Below, piece after piece: positions 16,961 through 25,898 of a DNA stretch of 64,000 bases. How positions within the stretch are numbered: the first letter of the stretch is position 1; each line of letters starts with the position of its first letter. The notes under the pieces were generated by a model. It worked only from the letters and a program-made list of their open reading frames with translations. It had not been told where the DNA came from and did no database searches. Position numbers and translations under genes: made by a program. The DNA comes from Burkholderia sp. GAS332 (GTDB taxonomy: Bacteria; Pseudomonadota; Gammaproteobacteria; Burkholderiales; Burkholderiaceae): NCBI GenBank assembly GCA_900142905.1, contig FSRV01000002.1:868001-932000 (forward strand), written 5' to 3'.

Positions 16961-18154
16961 CTACTTGTGTTCCCTATGAACAGGTGTTGCCAGAAAGCGT
17001 TCGGTCAGCTTGACCCAATAGGTGGCGCCCACTGCCAGACAGTCATCATTAAAATCGTAGCCGGAGTGGTGTAGTGCGCAACTGCGTTCGCCGTCGCCAT
17101 TGCCGATCACGAGGTAGCTGCCCGGGCATTGTTCGAGCATGAATGCAAAGTCTTCGCTGGCGGTGAAGGGTTCGAGGTCGTCGATGATGGATCGTGCGCC
17201 GAGCCAGTCCGCCGCCACCCGGCGCGCGAAGTCGGTTTCCGTACGATGATTGATCAGCACCGGATGACAGCGGACGTAATCGATCTCCGCGTGCGCGCCG
17301 AAACTTGCCGCTTGCCCGTGCACGAGTTCGCAAATCCTGCGCTCGAGCAGGTCGCGCACATCCGGCGCCAGCGCCCGGACGGTCAACAGCATCTGCGCCG
17401 ACGACGGGATCACATTCGACACGACGCCCGCATGAATCGAGCCGACGCTGATGATAGCCAGATCGCGCGGGCTCACATTACGTGACACGATACTCTGCAG
17501 CGCGGTCACGATCGACGCGCAGACGACGATCGGATCAATCGCCTTGTCTGGCACGGCACCGTGTCCGCCGCGACCCACCACGCGCACGGTGACGGTGTCG
17601 GCTGAAGCCATGAATGCGCCGCTAAAGAAGCCCAGATGACCCGCCGGATACCCCGGAACGTTGTGGAGAGCGTATACAGCGTCGCACGGAAAGCGCTGGA
17701 AGAGGCCGTCTTCCATCATCTTTTGTGCACCGCCGAGGCCTTCTTCAGCGGGTTGGAAAATCAGGTTCAGCGTGCCGGAGAACGCTCGTGTTTCGGACAG
17801 GTACTTGGCTGCTGCCAGCAGCGTGGCAGTATGCCCGTCGTGGCCGCATGCGTGCATGACGCCTTCGTTCCTGCTGGCATGGGGCAAGCCCGTCGTTTCG
17901 TGGATGGGAAGCGCGTCCATATCGGCGCGCAATCCCAGAGACGGCCCATGCCCGTTCCGTAGTGTGCCCACCACGCCGGTCTTACCGACGGCGCGCGTGA
18001 CCTGATAGCCCCACTTGCTCAGGCATTCGGCGACAAGCTCGCTGGTTGCGACCTCCTGAAAGCCAAGTTCCGGGTACGCGTGAATACGGCGGCGTAAGCC
18101 GATCATTTCCTCTTGAATGGCGGCGATGCCGGGCAAAACGAAGTCTTGAACCAT
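16961..18154 (-). CDS. M20D amidohydrolase (hippurate / N-acyl amino acid hydrolase type)
   Basis: 397 residues. The metal-binding motifs of the M20D family are all visible: MHACGHDGHT near residue 100, QPAEEGLGGAQKM near 140, the His in ALHNVPGYPAGHLG near 165, and the final HHSGYDFND near 370. There is no signal peptide, so it is cytoplasmic. The family removes acyl groups from amino acids such as hippurate or indole-acetyl-amino acids. Start ATG 18154 has AAGGAC upstream. It is the first gene of a minus-strand series with a binding protein and a porin, divergent from a LysR regulator. I infer uptake and hydrolysis of an N-acylated basic amino acid. Confidence 0.9.
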   Translation of the reverse strand: MVQDFVLPGIAAIQEEMIGLRRRIHAYPELGFQEVATSELVAECLSKWGYQVTRAVGKTGVVGTLRNGHGPSLGLRADMDALPIHETTGLPHASRNEGVMHACGHDGHTATLLAAAKYLSETRAFSGTLNLIFQPAEEGLGGAQKMMEDGLFQRFPCDAVYALHNVPGYPAGHLGFFSGAFMASADTVTVRVVGRGGHGAVPDKAIDPIVVCASIVTALQSIVSRNVSPRDLAIISVGSIHAGVVSNVIPSSAQMLLTVRALAPDVRDLLERRICELVHGQAASFGAHAEIDYVRCHPVLINHRTETDFARRVAADWLGARSIIDDLEPFTASEDFAFMLEQCPGSYLVIGNGDGERSCALHHSGYDFNDDCLAVGATYWVKLTERFLATPVHREHK

Positions 18155-18294
18155 CGATGAAGTCCTTTGATGAGCGGACAGACCCGGTCGTCGCGCCCGG
18201 CCGTTTGCGTGTCGGGCGTCGCAACGGTCTGCACTGGTTGGATCGAATGCTATTCAGCTAAATTTCGAGGGTGAAGCTGCAGTTTTGTTATGCT

Positions 18295-18311
18295 GACAAC
18301 AATTAGTTGTC
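18295..18311. promoter_or_regulatory. Inverted repeat in the LysR / amidohydrolase divergent region
   Basis: GACAAC-N5-GTTGTC, perfect arms, just before the GTG start of the LysR gene and about 140 bp upstream of the amidohydrolase. It fits an autoregulatory LysR-type binding site and also argues against a LysR start at ATG 18290, which would place the palindrome inside the gene. Confidence 0.5.
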
Positions 18312-18322
18312 GGGGTGGTTTC

Positions 18323-19276
18323 GTGAAGATTCATCAACTGCAGGCGTTAGTCGCGAGTGCGGAAGCGGGCAGCATCAGAGCGGCCGCGCGCTCATTGGGG
18401 ATTTCTCAGGCCGCAGTCACCCGTGCGCTGCGCGAACTCGAGGCCACCGAGCAACTGCCCTTGCTGATACGCGCGCCTGAAGGAATCAGCTTTACCGAAT
18501 ATGGCAAGGCGCTGCTCACGCACGCGAGACTGGTCCTTAATCAGTTGGCGCACGCGCAGAACGACCTGGCGAGATTGCGCGGCCGGGCGGAGGGCAGGCT
18601 GAGCGTCGGTGTGACACCGTGGATCACGTTGACGTTTCTGGCTGAGACGGTCTTGCTGTTTCGCAAGCGCATGCCCGACATTCAGTTGGAACTGTTCGAG
18701 AGTCTGATGGCCGTCGCGCAACCGCTGTTACGCACAGGCGACATGGATTTCGTGATCGGACAGTTGCATCCGTCTACTAGCACGCAGGAGTTTTCCTGCG
18801 AACCGGTGTTGAACTACGAGACGGCGGTGATGGTTCGCCGGGGGCATCCGCGTCAGCACTGCCGTTCGATTCACGATCTACTGGATCAGGACTGGACACT
18901 GAATTTCGCGCCCGACGGTCAGGACGCGCTGATCGACTATCTGTTCACGCGCCATGGCGCGCAGATCGAAGCGAACCGCATTGTGCGGGCACAGTCGCTA
19001 GGCACACTGCAAATGCTGGTTGAGCGCGCCGACATGTGCACATGGTGCCCAACCGTCCTCCAGACGGCTCCGTTGTTTCAAGGTCAACTGGTGGCGCTGG
19101 CGCTGAAAGAGAAGTTCGATGCCCGACAACTGAGCATTGTCACGCGCCGAAACAGCACGCTCGGCGGCGCGGCCCACTGCTTTATCGAATGTCTCATGCA
19201 AGTGATCCGCAAACACGCGCGATCGGCAAAGAAAGAAGATCTTGCGCTGTTCGATACCTTGACCTTGCTCGTGTGA
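18323..19276 (+). CDS. LysR-type transcriptional regulator, divergent from amidohydrolase operon
   Basis: 317 residues. The N-terminal helix-turn-helix is VKIHQLQALVASAEAGSIRA, then AARSLGISQAAVTRALRELE. The effector domain spans about 90-300 (RLSVGVTPWITLTFLAETVL). GTG 18323 places the HTH at the usual distance from the N-terminus; an ATG at 18290 would add 11 atypical residues and cover the palindrome 18295-18311. By position it should control the M20 amidohydrolase, binding-protein and porin genes. The effector-binding part has several cysteines (MCTWCPTVLQ), which is not usual but also not diagnostic. Confidence 0.88.
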   Translation: MKIHQLQALVASAEAGSIRAAARSLGISQAAVTRALRELEATEQLPLLIRAPEGISFTEYGKALLTHARLVLNQLAHAQNDLARLRGRAEGRLSVGVTPWITLTFLAETVLLFRKRMPDIQLELFESLMAVAQPLLRTGDMDFVIGQLHPSTSTQEFSCEPVLNYETAVMVRRGHPRQHCRSIHDLLDQDWTLNFAPDGQDALIDYLFTRHGAQIEANRIVRAQSLGTLQMLVERADMCTWCPTVLQTAPLFQGQLVALALKEKFDARQLSIVTRRNSTLGGAAHCFIECLMQVIRKHARSAKKEDLALFDTLTLLV

Positions 19277-19343
19277 GCATTGGGTAAAGCGGCACAGTGG
19301 ACGGTGTTCTTCAGGAAGGAATGTCCTCGATGGATAAGTCACA

Positions 19344-19368
19344 GGAAAGGACGGGTGGTTGCCTTTCC
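19344..19368 (+). terminator. Hairpin after the LysR gene
   Basis: GGAAAGG / CCTTTCC arms with an 11-nt loop, followed by a pyrimidine-rich stretch ending CATTTTCG. It lies 67 bp after the LysR stop and about 195 bp before the SPFH operon, and may end lysR transcription. Confidence 0.35.
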
Positions 19369-19563
19369 AAACCCTTTCATTTTCGTGGTGCGCGTGAGGC
19401 GTGGCGCTCGCATTTCACCCTGCTTATGCAACACGAATTTTCCCGACACGTCCAACTTGAGTTTCCCCTCCCGGCGCGTTAAATTGCGGCTCGCAGATGG
19501 TTGCGGTAGCCTCGGGGGCGAAGGCCAATTATTCGATTTGTAACTCATTCGTAGGGATTCCTG

Positions 19564-21480
19564 ATGTCGGACCAGGTCGGACGCGAGAAGGAAGCATCGG
19601 ATGAGCGGCTGACCGGACGTGACGAAGTTTTGCTGCTGGGATGGGCAGCTGCGGCGCTGGCGGCCGTGCTTGGCGCGCTGAGTTTTTTCTCGCGCAGCTT
19701 ACCCGCTGATTCGCGCTGGTGCGCGGTATTGGCGAGCGCATGCCTGAACGTGCTCGCCGTCACGCTCTGGAGTCCGTTGTCCGCGCGCAGGTCAGCGGGG
19801 GGCGCGGAGGGGCCGGGCTGGAAGCGCGCCTTCATGTTCATCTGGCAGATCATCCGGCAGGATCCCGATGCAGAGGACTTGAAGCTAGAGGGCCGCGCGA
19901 TCCGCTGGCAACCGTGGGCCGTGCTCATCTGCACAGGTCTTTCCGTGGCGATCGCCGTGAAGGCCTTGAAGCCGTTTCCGCCCGCCGCGCTCCTTCACGC
20001 GATGGTCTCGCCGTCGCTGGTCATAGCATGCGGTGCAACGGCGCTGGTGCTTGCCTTCCTCACACTCGTCGTCGAACGCTTCTATACACACGATGCACAG
20101 CACGCGCGTGCCTCACGGTCGGCGTCGCTGGCGGGGATGTTGCGCGTCGTGCTGCTGTGCGCGCTTGCCGCGGTGGTATCGGCGGCGTGGTTCGTCTACA
20201 TGCATACGACGCTCGATCTGCTGGTCCATGCCGTGGCGATATTCACTGCGGCCATCGCGGTCGAATTGATGTTGCGCGTGCTCATCCGGTGGTTTTTCCC
20301 GCCGCGCGCCGGCTCGCATACGGCGCAGGTCCCGTCGAGCGTGCTCGCGGGGATGCTGAGTGTCGGCCGCTCACCGTTGTCGACGCTGGGCGCCGAGCTG
20401 CACGGCCGGTACGGCATCGATCTGCGGCAGAACTGGGTGTTACGCAGCTTCGTGCGGCTGTTGCCTGCCACCGTCGCAACGATGCTGGTCTGTGCCTGGC
20501 TTCTGACGTCCGTCGTCGTGCTCGGTCCGGATCAGCGCGCGGTCTATGAACGTTTCGGTGCGCCCGTTGCGGTCTGGCAGCCTGGCCTGCATGCCGGCAT
20601 TCCCTGGCCTTTCGGCCGGGCGCGCATTGTCGATAACGGCGCCGTGCATCAGCTCATCGTATCGGGTGGGGCGGACGACAGCAGCGTCGCGGCGCCCTCC
20701 GCGCCCGCCGACGGGCCGACGCCGGAACAGTTGAATCGTCTCTGGGATGTGCAGCACCCGTGGGAGACGACTCAGGTGATTGCCGGCGCGACCGGCGAAC
20801 AGCAGAACTTTCAGATCGTCAACGCTGACGTGCGGCTCGATTATCGCGTGGGCCTGAGCGATGCGGCCGCGCGCGCCGCGCTATACCGGTCTGTCGATCC
20901 GGAAACCACAGTCCGCTCGATCGCCAACCGCGAGGTGGTGCATTACCTGGCATCGCATACGTTGCAATCCTTGCTGGAGACGAGCCAGACCGCCATGGCG
21001 GAGAGCGTGCAACGCGCCGTGCAGCAGCAACTCGACCGGCTGATGAGCGGTATCGACGTCGTGGCGGTCGTGATCGAGAGCGTGCACCCGCCCGCAGGTG
21101 CGGCAGCGGCTTATCACGACGTGCAGGCGGCGCAGATTCGGGCCCAGGCAAGCGTCGCGCTAGCGCATGGCTTCGCGGCGCAAGCGTTGGGCAATGCGCA
21201 GCAGCAGGCGCTGGCCAAAGTCGCCGGGGCAAGCGCGGACGCGGGTAAGACGGTGGCGACAGCGCGGGTGCAGCAGATCGATTTCGAGGCCGACATGGTG
21301 GCTTACCGGCTCGGTGGACCTGCGTTTGCCTTCGAGTACTACTTGCGCCGCTTGCAGCAGGGCTTGCAGAACGCGCGTATCACGGTGATCGACGATCGGC
21401 TGGTCGCCGACCGGCGCGCCACCATCGATCTGCGCGCATTGGCTGCCGGCGATCTCGCTGGCGTCCGGGTCGGCAACTGA
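19564..21480 (+). CDS. Polytopic membrane protein with C-terminal SPFH/band-7 domain (HflK-like), first gene of SPFH-ATPase operon
   Basis: 638 residues. The N-terminal half (20-320) has about seven hydrophobic segments, for example LLLGWAAAALAAVLGAL and LLPATVATMLVCAWLLTSVV. The C-terminal half is a band-7 domain beginning LGPDQRAVYERFGAP and QPGLHAGIPWPFGRARIV, as in HflK, with an Ala/Pro-rich insertion near 380 and a coiled-coil tail (GFAAQALGNAQQQALAKVAG). HflK itself has one helix and about 400 residues, so this is a much enlarged relative. SPFH proteins build large ring-like scaffolds in the inner membrane. It leads a series with two more SPFH genes and a P-type ATPase. Start ATG 19564 has AGGGAT upstream. 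Confidence 0.8.
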   Translation: MSDQVGREKEASDERLTGRDEVLLLGWAAAALAAVLGALSFFSRSLPADSRWCAVLASACLNVLAVTLWSPLSARRSAGGAEGPGWKRAFMFIWQIIRQDPDAEDLKLEGRAIRWQPWAVLICTGLSVAIAVKALKPFPPAALLHAMVSPSLVIACGATALVLAFLTLVVERFYTHDAQHARASRSASLAGMLRVVLLCALAAVVSAAWFVYMHTTLDLLVHAVAIFTAAIAVELMLRVLIRWFFPPRAGSHTAQVPSSVLAGMLSVGRSPLSTLGAELHGRYGIDLRQNWVLRSFVRLLPATVATMLVCAWLLTSVVVLGPDQRAVYERFGAPVAVWQPGLHAGIPWPFGRARIVDNGAVHQLIVSGGADDSSVAAPSAPADGPTPEQLNRLWDVQHPWETTQVIAGATGEQQNFQIVNADVRLDYRVGLSDAAARAALYRSVDPETTVRSIANREVVHYLASHTLQSLLETSQTAMAESVQRAVQQQLDRLMSGIDVVAVVIESVHPPAGAAAAYHDVQAAQIRAQASVALAHGFAAQALGNAQQQALAKVAGASADAGKTVATARVQQIDFEADMVAYRLGGPAFAFEYYLRRLQQGLQNARITVIDDRLVADRRATIDLRALAAGDLAGVRVGN

Positions 21481-21546
21481 CGTGCACAGCAGAGACAGGC
21501 GGGTGCGCGCGTCGAACGTCGCAGAGGCTGTTTTCAGGGTGACTTT

Positions 21547-22599
21547 ATGAGTTTGCTTCATTCGCATGCCGATGGCCACGGGCACCACCATCACCACGAT
21601 CACGGCGATGGACAGACCGGGCGCGGCGGTCCGTTTTTTCTGCGCGTGCTGCTTGCGCTGCTGTGCGTGATCGTCGCGATCACCGTGGCGAGTTTCATTT
21701 CGGTGCGCGCGGGCGAAGCCGCGGTGATCACGCGCTTCGGGCAACCCGTGCGTGTGCTGCTCGAGCCCGGCCTCGGGTGGCGTCTGCCCGCGCCGATCGA
21801 AGCGGCCGTGCCGGTCGACCTGCGCTTGCACACCACGTCGAGCGGATTGCAGGACGTGGGCACGCGCGACGGCTTGCGGATCATCGTGCAGGCCTATGTC
21901 GCGTGGCGCGTGGCGGCGGACCCGAACGACGTACGCCGTTTCGTGCGCGCCGTGGGCAACCAGCCCGACGAAGCCGCGCAGCAGATCCGCTCTCTGCTCG
22001 GTTCCTCGTTGCAAACCACATCTGCCGGTTTCGATCTCGCGTCGCTGGTGAACACGGATCCTTCCAAGGTGCGTATCTCCGCTTTCGAAGACGCCTTGCG
22101 CAGCCAGATCGACGCGCAACTGTATTCGGCCTATGGCGTGCACGTCGTCCAGGTTGGTCTGGAGCGATTGACGTTGCCGGCCGTGACGCTGGAGGCGACG
22201 GTTGGCCGGATGAGCGCCGAACGCGAGACCGTCGCCGCGCAGCGCACGGCCGACGGCAATCGGGAAGCGGCTCAGATTCGTTCTGATGCGGATCGCGACG
22301 CGCGGCTTGCGGTCGCCGACGCGAACGTCAAAGCGGCGGAGATCGAAGCGCAGTCGCGCAAGGATGCCGCCGCGATCTACGGCAACACCTATGCGGGCAA
22401 TCCGCGTCTGTACACCATGCTGCGTTCGCTCGATACGCTCGACACGGTCGTCAGTGCCAACACGAACCTGATTCTGCGCACCGATGCGGCGCCGTTCCAG
22501 GCGCTGGTACAGGGTCCGACGGACCTGAAGCCGGAGTCGTCGTCACAGGCCGGCACGGGCGCCGGGCCGGCGGCGAAAAAAACCAGGTCCACGCGATGA
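21547..22599 (+). CDS. SPFH/band-7 protein, HflC-like, with His-rich N-terminus
   Basis: 350 residues. The N-terminus is strikingly histidine rich (HSHADGHGHHHHHDHGDG, residues 5-22), a likely metal-binding segment, followed by one membrane helix (VLLALLCVIVAITVASFI). The band-7 domain starts AAVITRFGQPV. The helical region RMSAERETVAAQRTADGNRE with AAQIRSDADRDAR matches HflC, which binds the FtsH protease modulator complex in Escherichia coli. It is 66 bp after the first SPFH gene and overlaps the next by ATGA, so translation is coupled. The metal-ATPase gene in the same operon gives the His segment a plausible role. This role is inference. Confidence 0.82.
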   Translation: MSLLHSHADGHGHHHHHDHGDGQTGRGGPFFLRVLLALLCVIVAITVASFISVRAGEAAVITRFGQPVRVLLEPGLGWRLPAPIEAAVPVDLRLHTTSSGLQDVGTRDGLRIIVQAYVAWRVAADPNDVRRFVRAVGNQPDEAAQQIRSLLGSSLQTTSAGFDLASLVNTDPSKVRISAFEDALRSQIDAQLYSAYGVHVVQVGLERLTLPAVTLEATVGRMSAERETVAAQRTADGNREAAQIRSDADRDARLAVADANVKAAEIEAQSRKDAAAIYGNTYAGNPRLYTMLRSLDTLDTVVSANTNLILRTDAAPFQALVQGPTDLKPESSSQAGTGAGPAAKKTRSTR

Positions 22600-23783
22600 G
22601 CACGGACGCCGACTTGCCGCCGCTGGGGCCCGGCGCTCAGGCAGTGCGGCTCTCGTTCTGGTTCGTGGTCGTCGTCGCCGTGCTGGCTGCGTGCGCGTGG
22701 GCGGGGTCGAATATCCGGCGCATCCCCCCCGATAGCCGGGCGGTCGTGTTGCGCTTCGGCGCGTTCGTCCGCACACAGGACGCGGGCTTGCTGATTGCCT
22801 GGCCGCGTCCGTTCGAGACGACGCTGCTCGTGCCCGGTAGTGCGCGCGTCCTAGAGCAACGCATTCAGTCGCTCGAACGTGATCCGCGCGCGCGTGAAGC
22901 CGACGCCAATGTGGCGCAACTCCCGCCCCTCACGCAGGGACCGGCGGATGCCCCGGCCGTAACCAGTGGGACGCCGGATGCGCCGCCGGGCTCGCCGGCC
23001 GCGGCGAACGCGGTGGACGCCGGCGCCACTGCGCCGCCCGACGCGTTGCCGCAAGTTGCGTTGCTGCCCGATGCGCTGGCCGGTTCCGGTTACGTCCTCA
23101 CGGGCGACAACGGCGTGTTGCAGTTGCGCGCGACGCTGTACTACCGCGTCGTCGATCCCTATGCCTATGTGCTGCAAAAAGACCGGCTCGATGCGGCGCT
23201 CGAGCGCATCGTGTCCGCGTCGGCGGTGGATGTCGTGGCGAAACGCGATCTGGATGCGATTCTGGTCGCGCGCCCCGAACTGCTGTCCGCCGATCAGCAG
23301 GTCGCGATCAAGCGCGAGCGATTACGCGGCGATCTCGCGCAGGAGATCGCGCGGCATTTGCGCCAGCTCGACGCGCAACATGCGGGACTCGGCGTCGAAG
23401 TCGCACGCGTGGACGTCGAAGCGTCGTTCCCGGCCGCCGCCGTTAGTGCGTTCAACTCGGTGCTGACCTCGTTGCAGGTCGCCGAGCGCAGCATGGCCGA
23501 GGCGCGCACCTCCGCTGAAAAAATACGCCAGGACGCGCAGCAGGATGCCGACCGGATCGTGCAGAACGCGCAGGCGAGTGCGGTGGAACGGGTGACGTCC
23601 GCGCAGGCTAAAACCTTGACCATTCAGCAACTGGAGGTGCCGTTGCGGACCAACAGCGATCCTGGTCTCCTCGCGCGCGTGTATCGGGAGCGTGTTCAGG
23701 CGATCCTGTCGAAAGCGGCGCGCGTGACGACCGTCGACCCGCACAACACGTCAAATCTTATTCTGCCGGGGAATGCTCAATGA
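22596..23783 (+). CDS. SPFH/band-7 protein, HflK-like
   Basis: 395 residues. A single membrane helix (FWFVVVVAVLAACAWAGS) is followed by a band-7 domain starting RRIPPDSRAVVLRFGAFV. An Ala/Pro/Asp-rich insertion (about 100-155) interrupts the domain. The long helical part (AERSMAEARTSAEKIRQDAQ) ends in LARVYRERVQAILSKAARV, like the HflK C-terminus. Start and stop overlap both neighbours by ATGA (22596-22599 and 23780-23783). The true hflK-hflC pair normally lies beside hflX/hfq, which are not here, so this is a separate paralogous set. I infer that the three SPFH proteins form one hetero-oligomeric ring. Confidence 0.82.
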   Translation: MSTDADLPPLGPGAQAVRLSFWFVVVVAVLAACAWAGSNIRRIPPDSRAVVLRFGAFVRTQDAGLLIAWPRPFETTLLVPGSARVLEQRIQSLERDPRAREADANVAQLPPLTQGPADAPAVTSGTPDAPPGSPAAANAVDAGATAPPDALPQVALLPDALAGSGYVLTGDNGVLQLRATLYYRVVDPYAYVLQKDRLDAALERIVSASAVDVVAKRDLDAILVARPELLSADQQVAIKRERLRGDLAQEIARHLRQLDAQHAGLGVEVARVDVEASFPAAAVSAFNSVLTSLQVAERSMAEARTSAEKIRQDAQQDADRIVQNAQASAVERVTSAQAKTLTIQQLEVPLRTNSDPGLLARVYRERVQAILSKAARVTTVDPHNTSNLILPGNAQ

Positions 23784-25771
23784 GCGCGAGAGCCGGGCAC
23801 ACCCTGCACACGCACGACGACGCCGCGCCGGCGGACGAAGCGGATCGTACGCCTAATCGTCCGGCGATTGCCTTGTCGGCATGGGAGCAGCGTGCGGTCA
23901 CGCGACAGATTGCGCTCGCGCTACTGGCCGGCGGCCTGCTCGTGTTGTCGACCGCATGGCATTACGTCGCGTCGGCTGATGAAGTGATTGCGCAAGTGCT
24001 GGCGGGACTCGCGTCGCTCGTCGTCGCCGGGCCGGTTTTTGCGAGTGCATGGCGAAGTCTGAAGTCGCCCAGTCTGCACGGCGTCACCGATCGTCTGATC
24101 GCGCTCGCGATGCTGGCGGCGTGGGCCGTGGGGGACATGACGACGGCCGCGCTTCTGCCGATTGTCATGACGTTCGGCCATGCGCTTGAAGAGCGCAGCG
24201 TGCTCGGCTCGCAAGAGGCGATCAGGGCGCTCGGCAGGCTGACCTCGGGCAAGGTGCGGCGGGTCAACGCCGACGGCTCGATCGAAGAAGTGCCGTATGA
24301 CGCGGTGCGGGCCGCGGATCAGATCGAAGTCGTAGCCGGCGCGCGAATTCCCGCCGATGGCGTCGTGCTGCACGGGCAGTCCAGCGTCGACAATGGTCCG
24401 ATTACCGGCGAGTCGGTGCCGCTCGACGTCGAAGCGGGCGCTGCCGTATTCGGTGGCGCGATGAACCTGGACGGTCCGTTGCGTATCGAGGTCACGCATG
24501 CGGGCAAGCAGTCGACGCTCGGCAAGATCATCGAGCTGATGCAACGCGCGGAGCAGGCCAAGCCCCCGATCACGCAGATACTCGAACGCTACATGGGCGG
24601 TTATCTCTGCCTCGTCCTGCTGATTGCCGCGATTGTGTGGTTCGTCTCGGCGAACGCATCGGCGATGCTGGCCGTGATCGTCGCGGCGTGTCCGTGCGCG
24701 CTCGTGCTCGCTGCACCCTCCACGGCGATTGCCGGGATCGCGGTGGCGGCACGGCACGGCATCCTGTTCCGGAGCGCGGCGTTCCTTGACAAGTTCGCGC
24801 AGATCGATTCGCTGGTGATCGACAAGACCGGCACACTGACGTATGGCGAATTGCGCGTCGAGGACGTGTTGCTGGAGCCGGGTGTCGACGTTGCGGTGGT
24901 GCTTGAACTCGCTTCCCGGCTCGGCGGCAGCAGTGCGCATCCGGTGAGCCGGGCGCTGGTGCGTTACGTGGCCGACGTCCAGTCGGCCGGATTCGAACGC
25001 GTGCCGTTCGAACACGCACGCGAACTGAGAGGCTTGGGTATCGTCGCCGAGACGCCTGACGGGGTGGCCGTGCTCGGCCGCGCCGGTTTGCTCGCGGAGC
25101 ACATACCGGTGCTCCCGGAACCGCGCCGCGCGATCGAAGGACCTTGTGTTGGTCTTGCGCTGAACGGCCGCTTCCTTGCATGGTTCGGGTTCGCCGATGC
25201 GATGCGCGTGGAGGCGCAGAGTGCGCTGGAGGAATTGCGCGAACTGGGGCTGACGCGCCAGACGCTTCTGACCGGCGATCGCGAACCGGTGGCGCGCAAG
25301 CTGGCGGCGCAAACCGGCATTGGCGTCGTGGTGGCGCAGGCTTTGCCGCACGACAAGCTCGACTACGTGGTGCGCGAAATGGCGGCCGGTTATCACCCGC
25401 TGGTCGTCGGCGACGGCTTGAACGATGTCCTCGCGATCAAGGCAGGTCCCACCAGCATTGCCATGGGGGAGCGGGGCATCGACATCGCGGTGGCGTCGGC
25501 GGATGTCGTGCTGCTCGGCGACGATCTGCGCCGCATTGCGACGTGCGTGAGGCTTGGGCGGCGGTGCCTACAGACGGCAACGGTCAATGCCGCGATCGGG
25601 TTGGCATGGACCGTCGCCGTGATCGTGCTGGCCGCGACGGGCGTGCTCGGGGCCGTCTGGATCGCGCTCTTGCATAACCTCGGCACGTTTATCGTGATCG
25701 CCAATGCAGGGCGGCTGCTGCGGGTAGACGAAGACACGCGTGTCGGTGAACACCTTCCGGTCGACGGCTGA
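23780..25771 (+). CDS. P1B-type metal-transporting ATPase linked to SPFH proteins
   Basis: 663 residues. Motifs in order: TGES at 209-212, CPC at 304-306 in the membrane, DKTGTLT at 348-354 (phosphorylated Asp 348), SSAHP with HP at 387-388, TGD near 498, and GDGLND at 544-549. CPC and HP define the heavy-metal class. There is no N-terminal HMA metal domain; instead a short tail with HTLHTHDD. The hinge segment after GDGLND reads VLAIKAG where most members have APALAAA, and the last helix carries HNLGT. The metal cannot be assigned. Start overlaps the SPFH gene by ATGA. It likely exports or delivers a metal at the inner membrane in association with the SPFH ring. Confidence 0.88.
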   Translation: MSARAGHTLHTHDDAAPADEADRTPNRPAIALSAWEQRAVTRQIALALLAGGLLVLSTAWHYVASADEVIAQVLAGLASLVVAGPVFASAWRSLKSPSLHGVTDRLIALAMLAAWAVGDMTTAALLPIVMTFGHALEERSVLGSQEAIRALGRLTSGKVRRVNADGSIEEVPYDAVRAADQIEVVAGARIPADGVVLHGQSSVDNGPITGESVPLDVEAGAAVFGGAMNLDGPLRIEVTHAGKQSTLGKIIELMQRAEQAKPPITQILERYMGGYLCLVLLIAAIVWFVSANASAMLAVIVAACPCALVLAAPSTAIAGIAVAARHGILFRSAAFLDKFAQIDSLVIDKTGTLTYGELRVEDVLLEPGVDVAVVLELASRLGGSSAHPVSRALVRYVADVQSAGFERVPFEHARELRGLGIVAETPDGVAVLGRAGLLAEHIPVLPEPRRAIEGPCVGLALNGRFLAWFGFADAMRVEAQSALEELRELGLTRQTLLTGDREPVARKLAAQTGIGVVVAQALPHDKLDYVVREMAAGYHPLVVGDGLNDVLAIKAGPTSIAMGERGIDIAVASADVVLLGDDLRRIATCVRLGRRCLQTATVNAAIGLAWTVAVIVLAATGVLGAVWIALLHNLGTFIVIANAGRLLRVDEDTRVGEHLPVDG

Positions 25772-25898
25772 GGGCTGATGAGGGACGAGTAGTGCGTTGA
25801 CGCGCAGTTCGGCGAAATCCTGGTAGGAATGCTGGCGCGCGATTTCGACGAGAGCATGGGCCGTCGCCACCGACTCGACGGCCTACGCATCGGCCCAC

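Noticed and set aside
19564..23783. The SPFH genes as the housekeeping hflK-hflC pair
   Set aside because: There are three genes, one with about seven membrane segments, no hflX or hfq beside them, and an ATPase in the operon; this is a separate set.
25772..25898. A short minus-strand peptide frame (ATAHALVEIARQHSYQDFAELR) after the metal ATPase gene
   Set aside because: It looks somewhat protein-like but has no start with a Shine-Dalgarno and runs on into the ATPase shadow; no family recognised.
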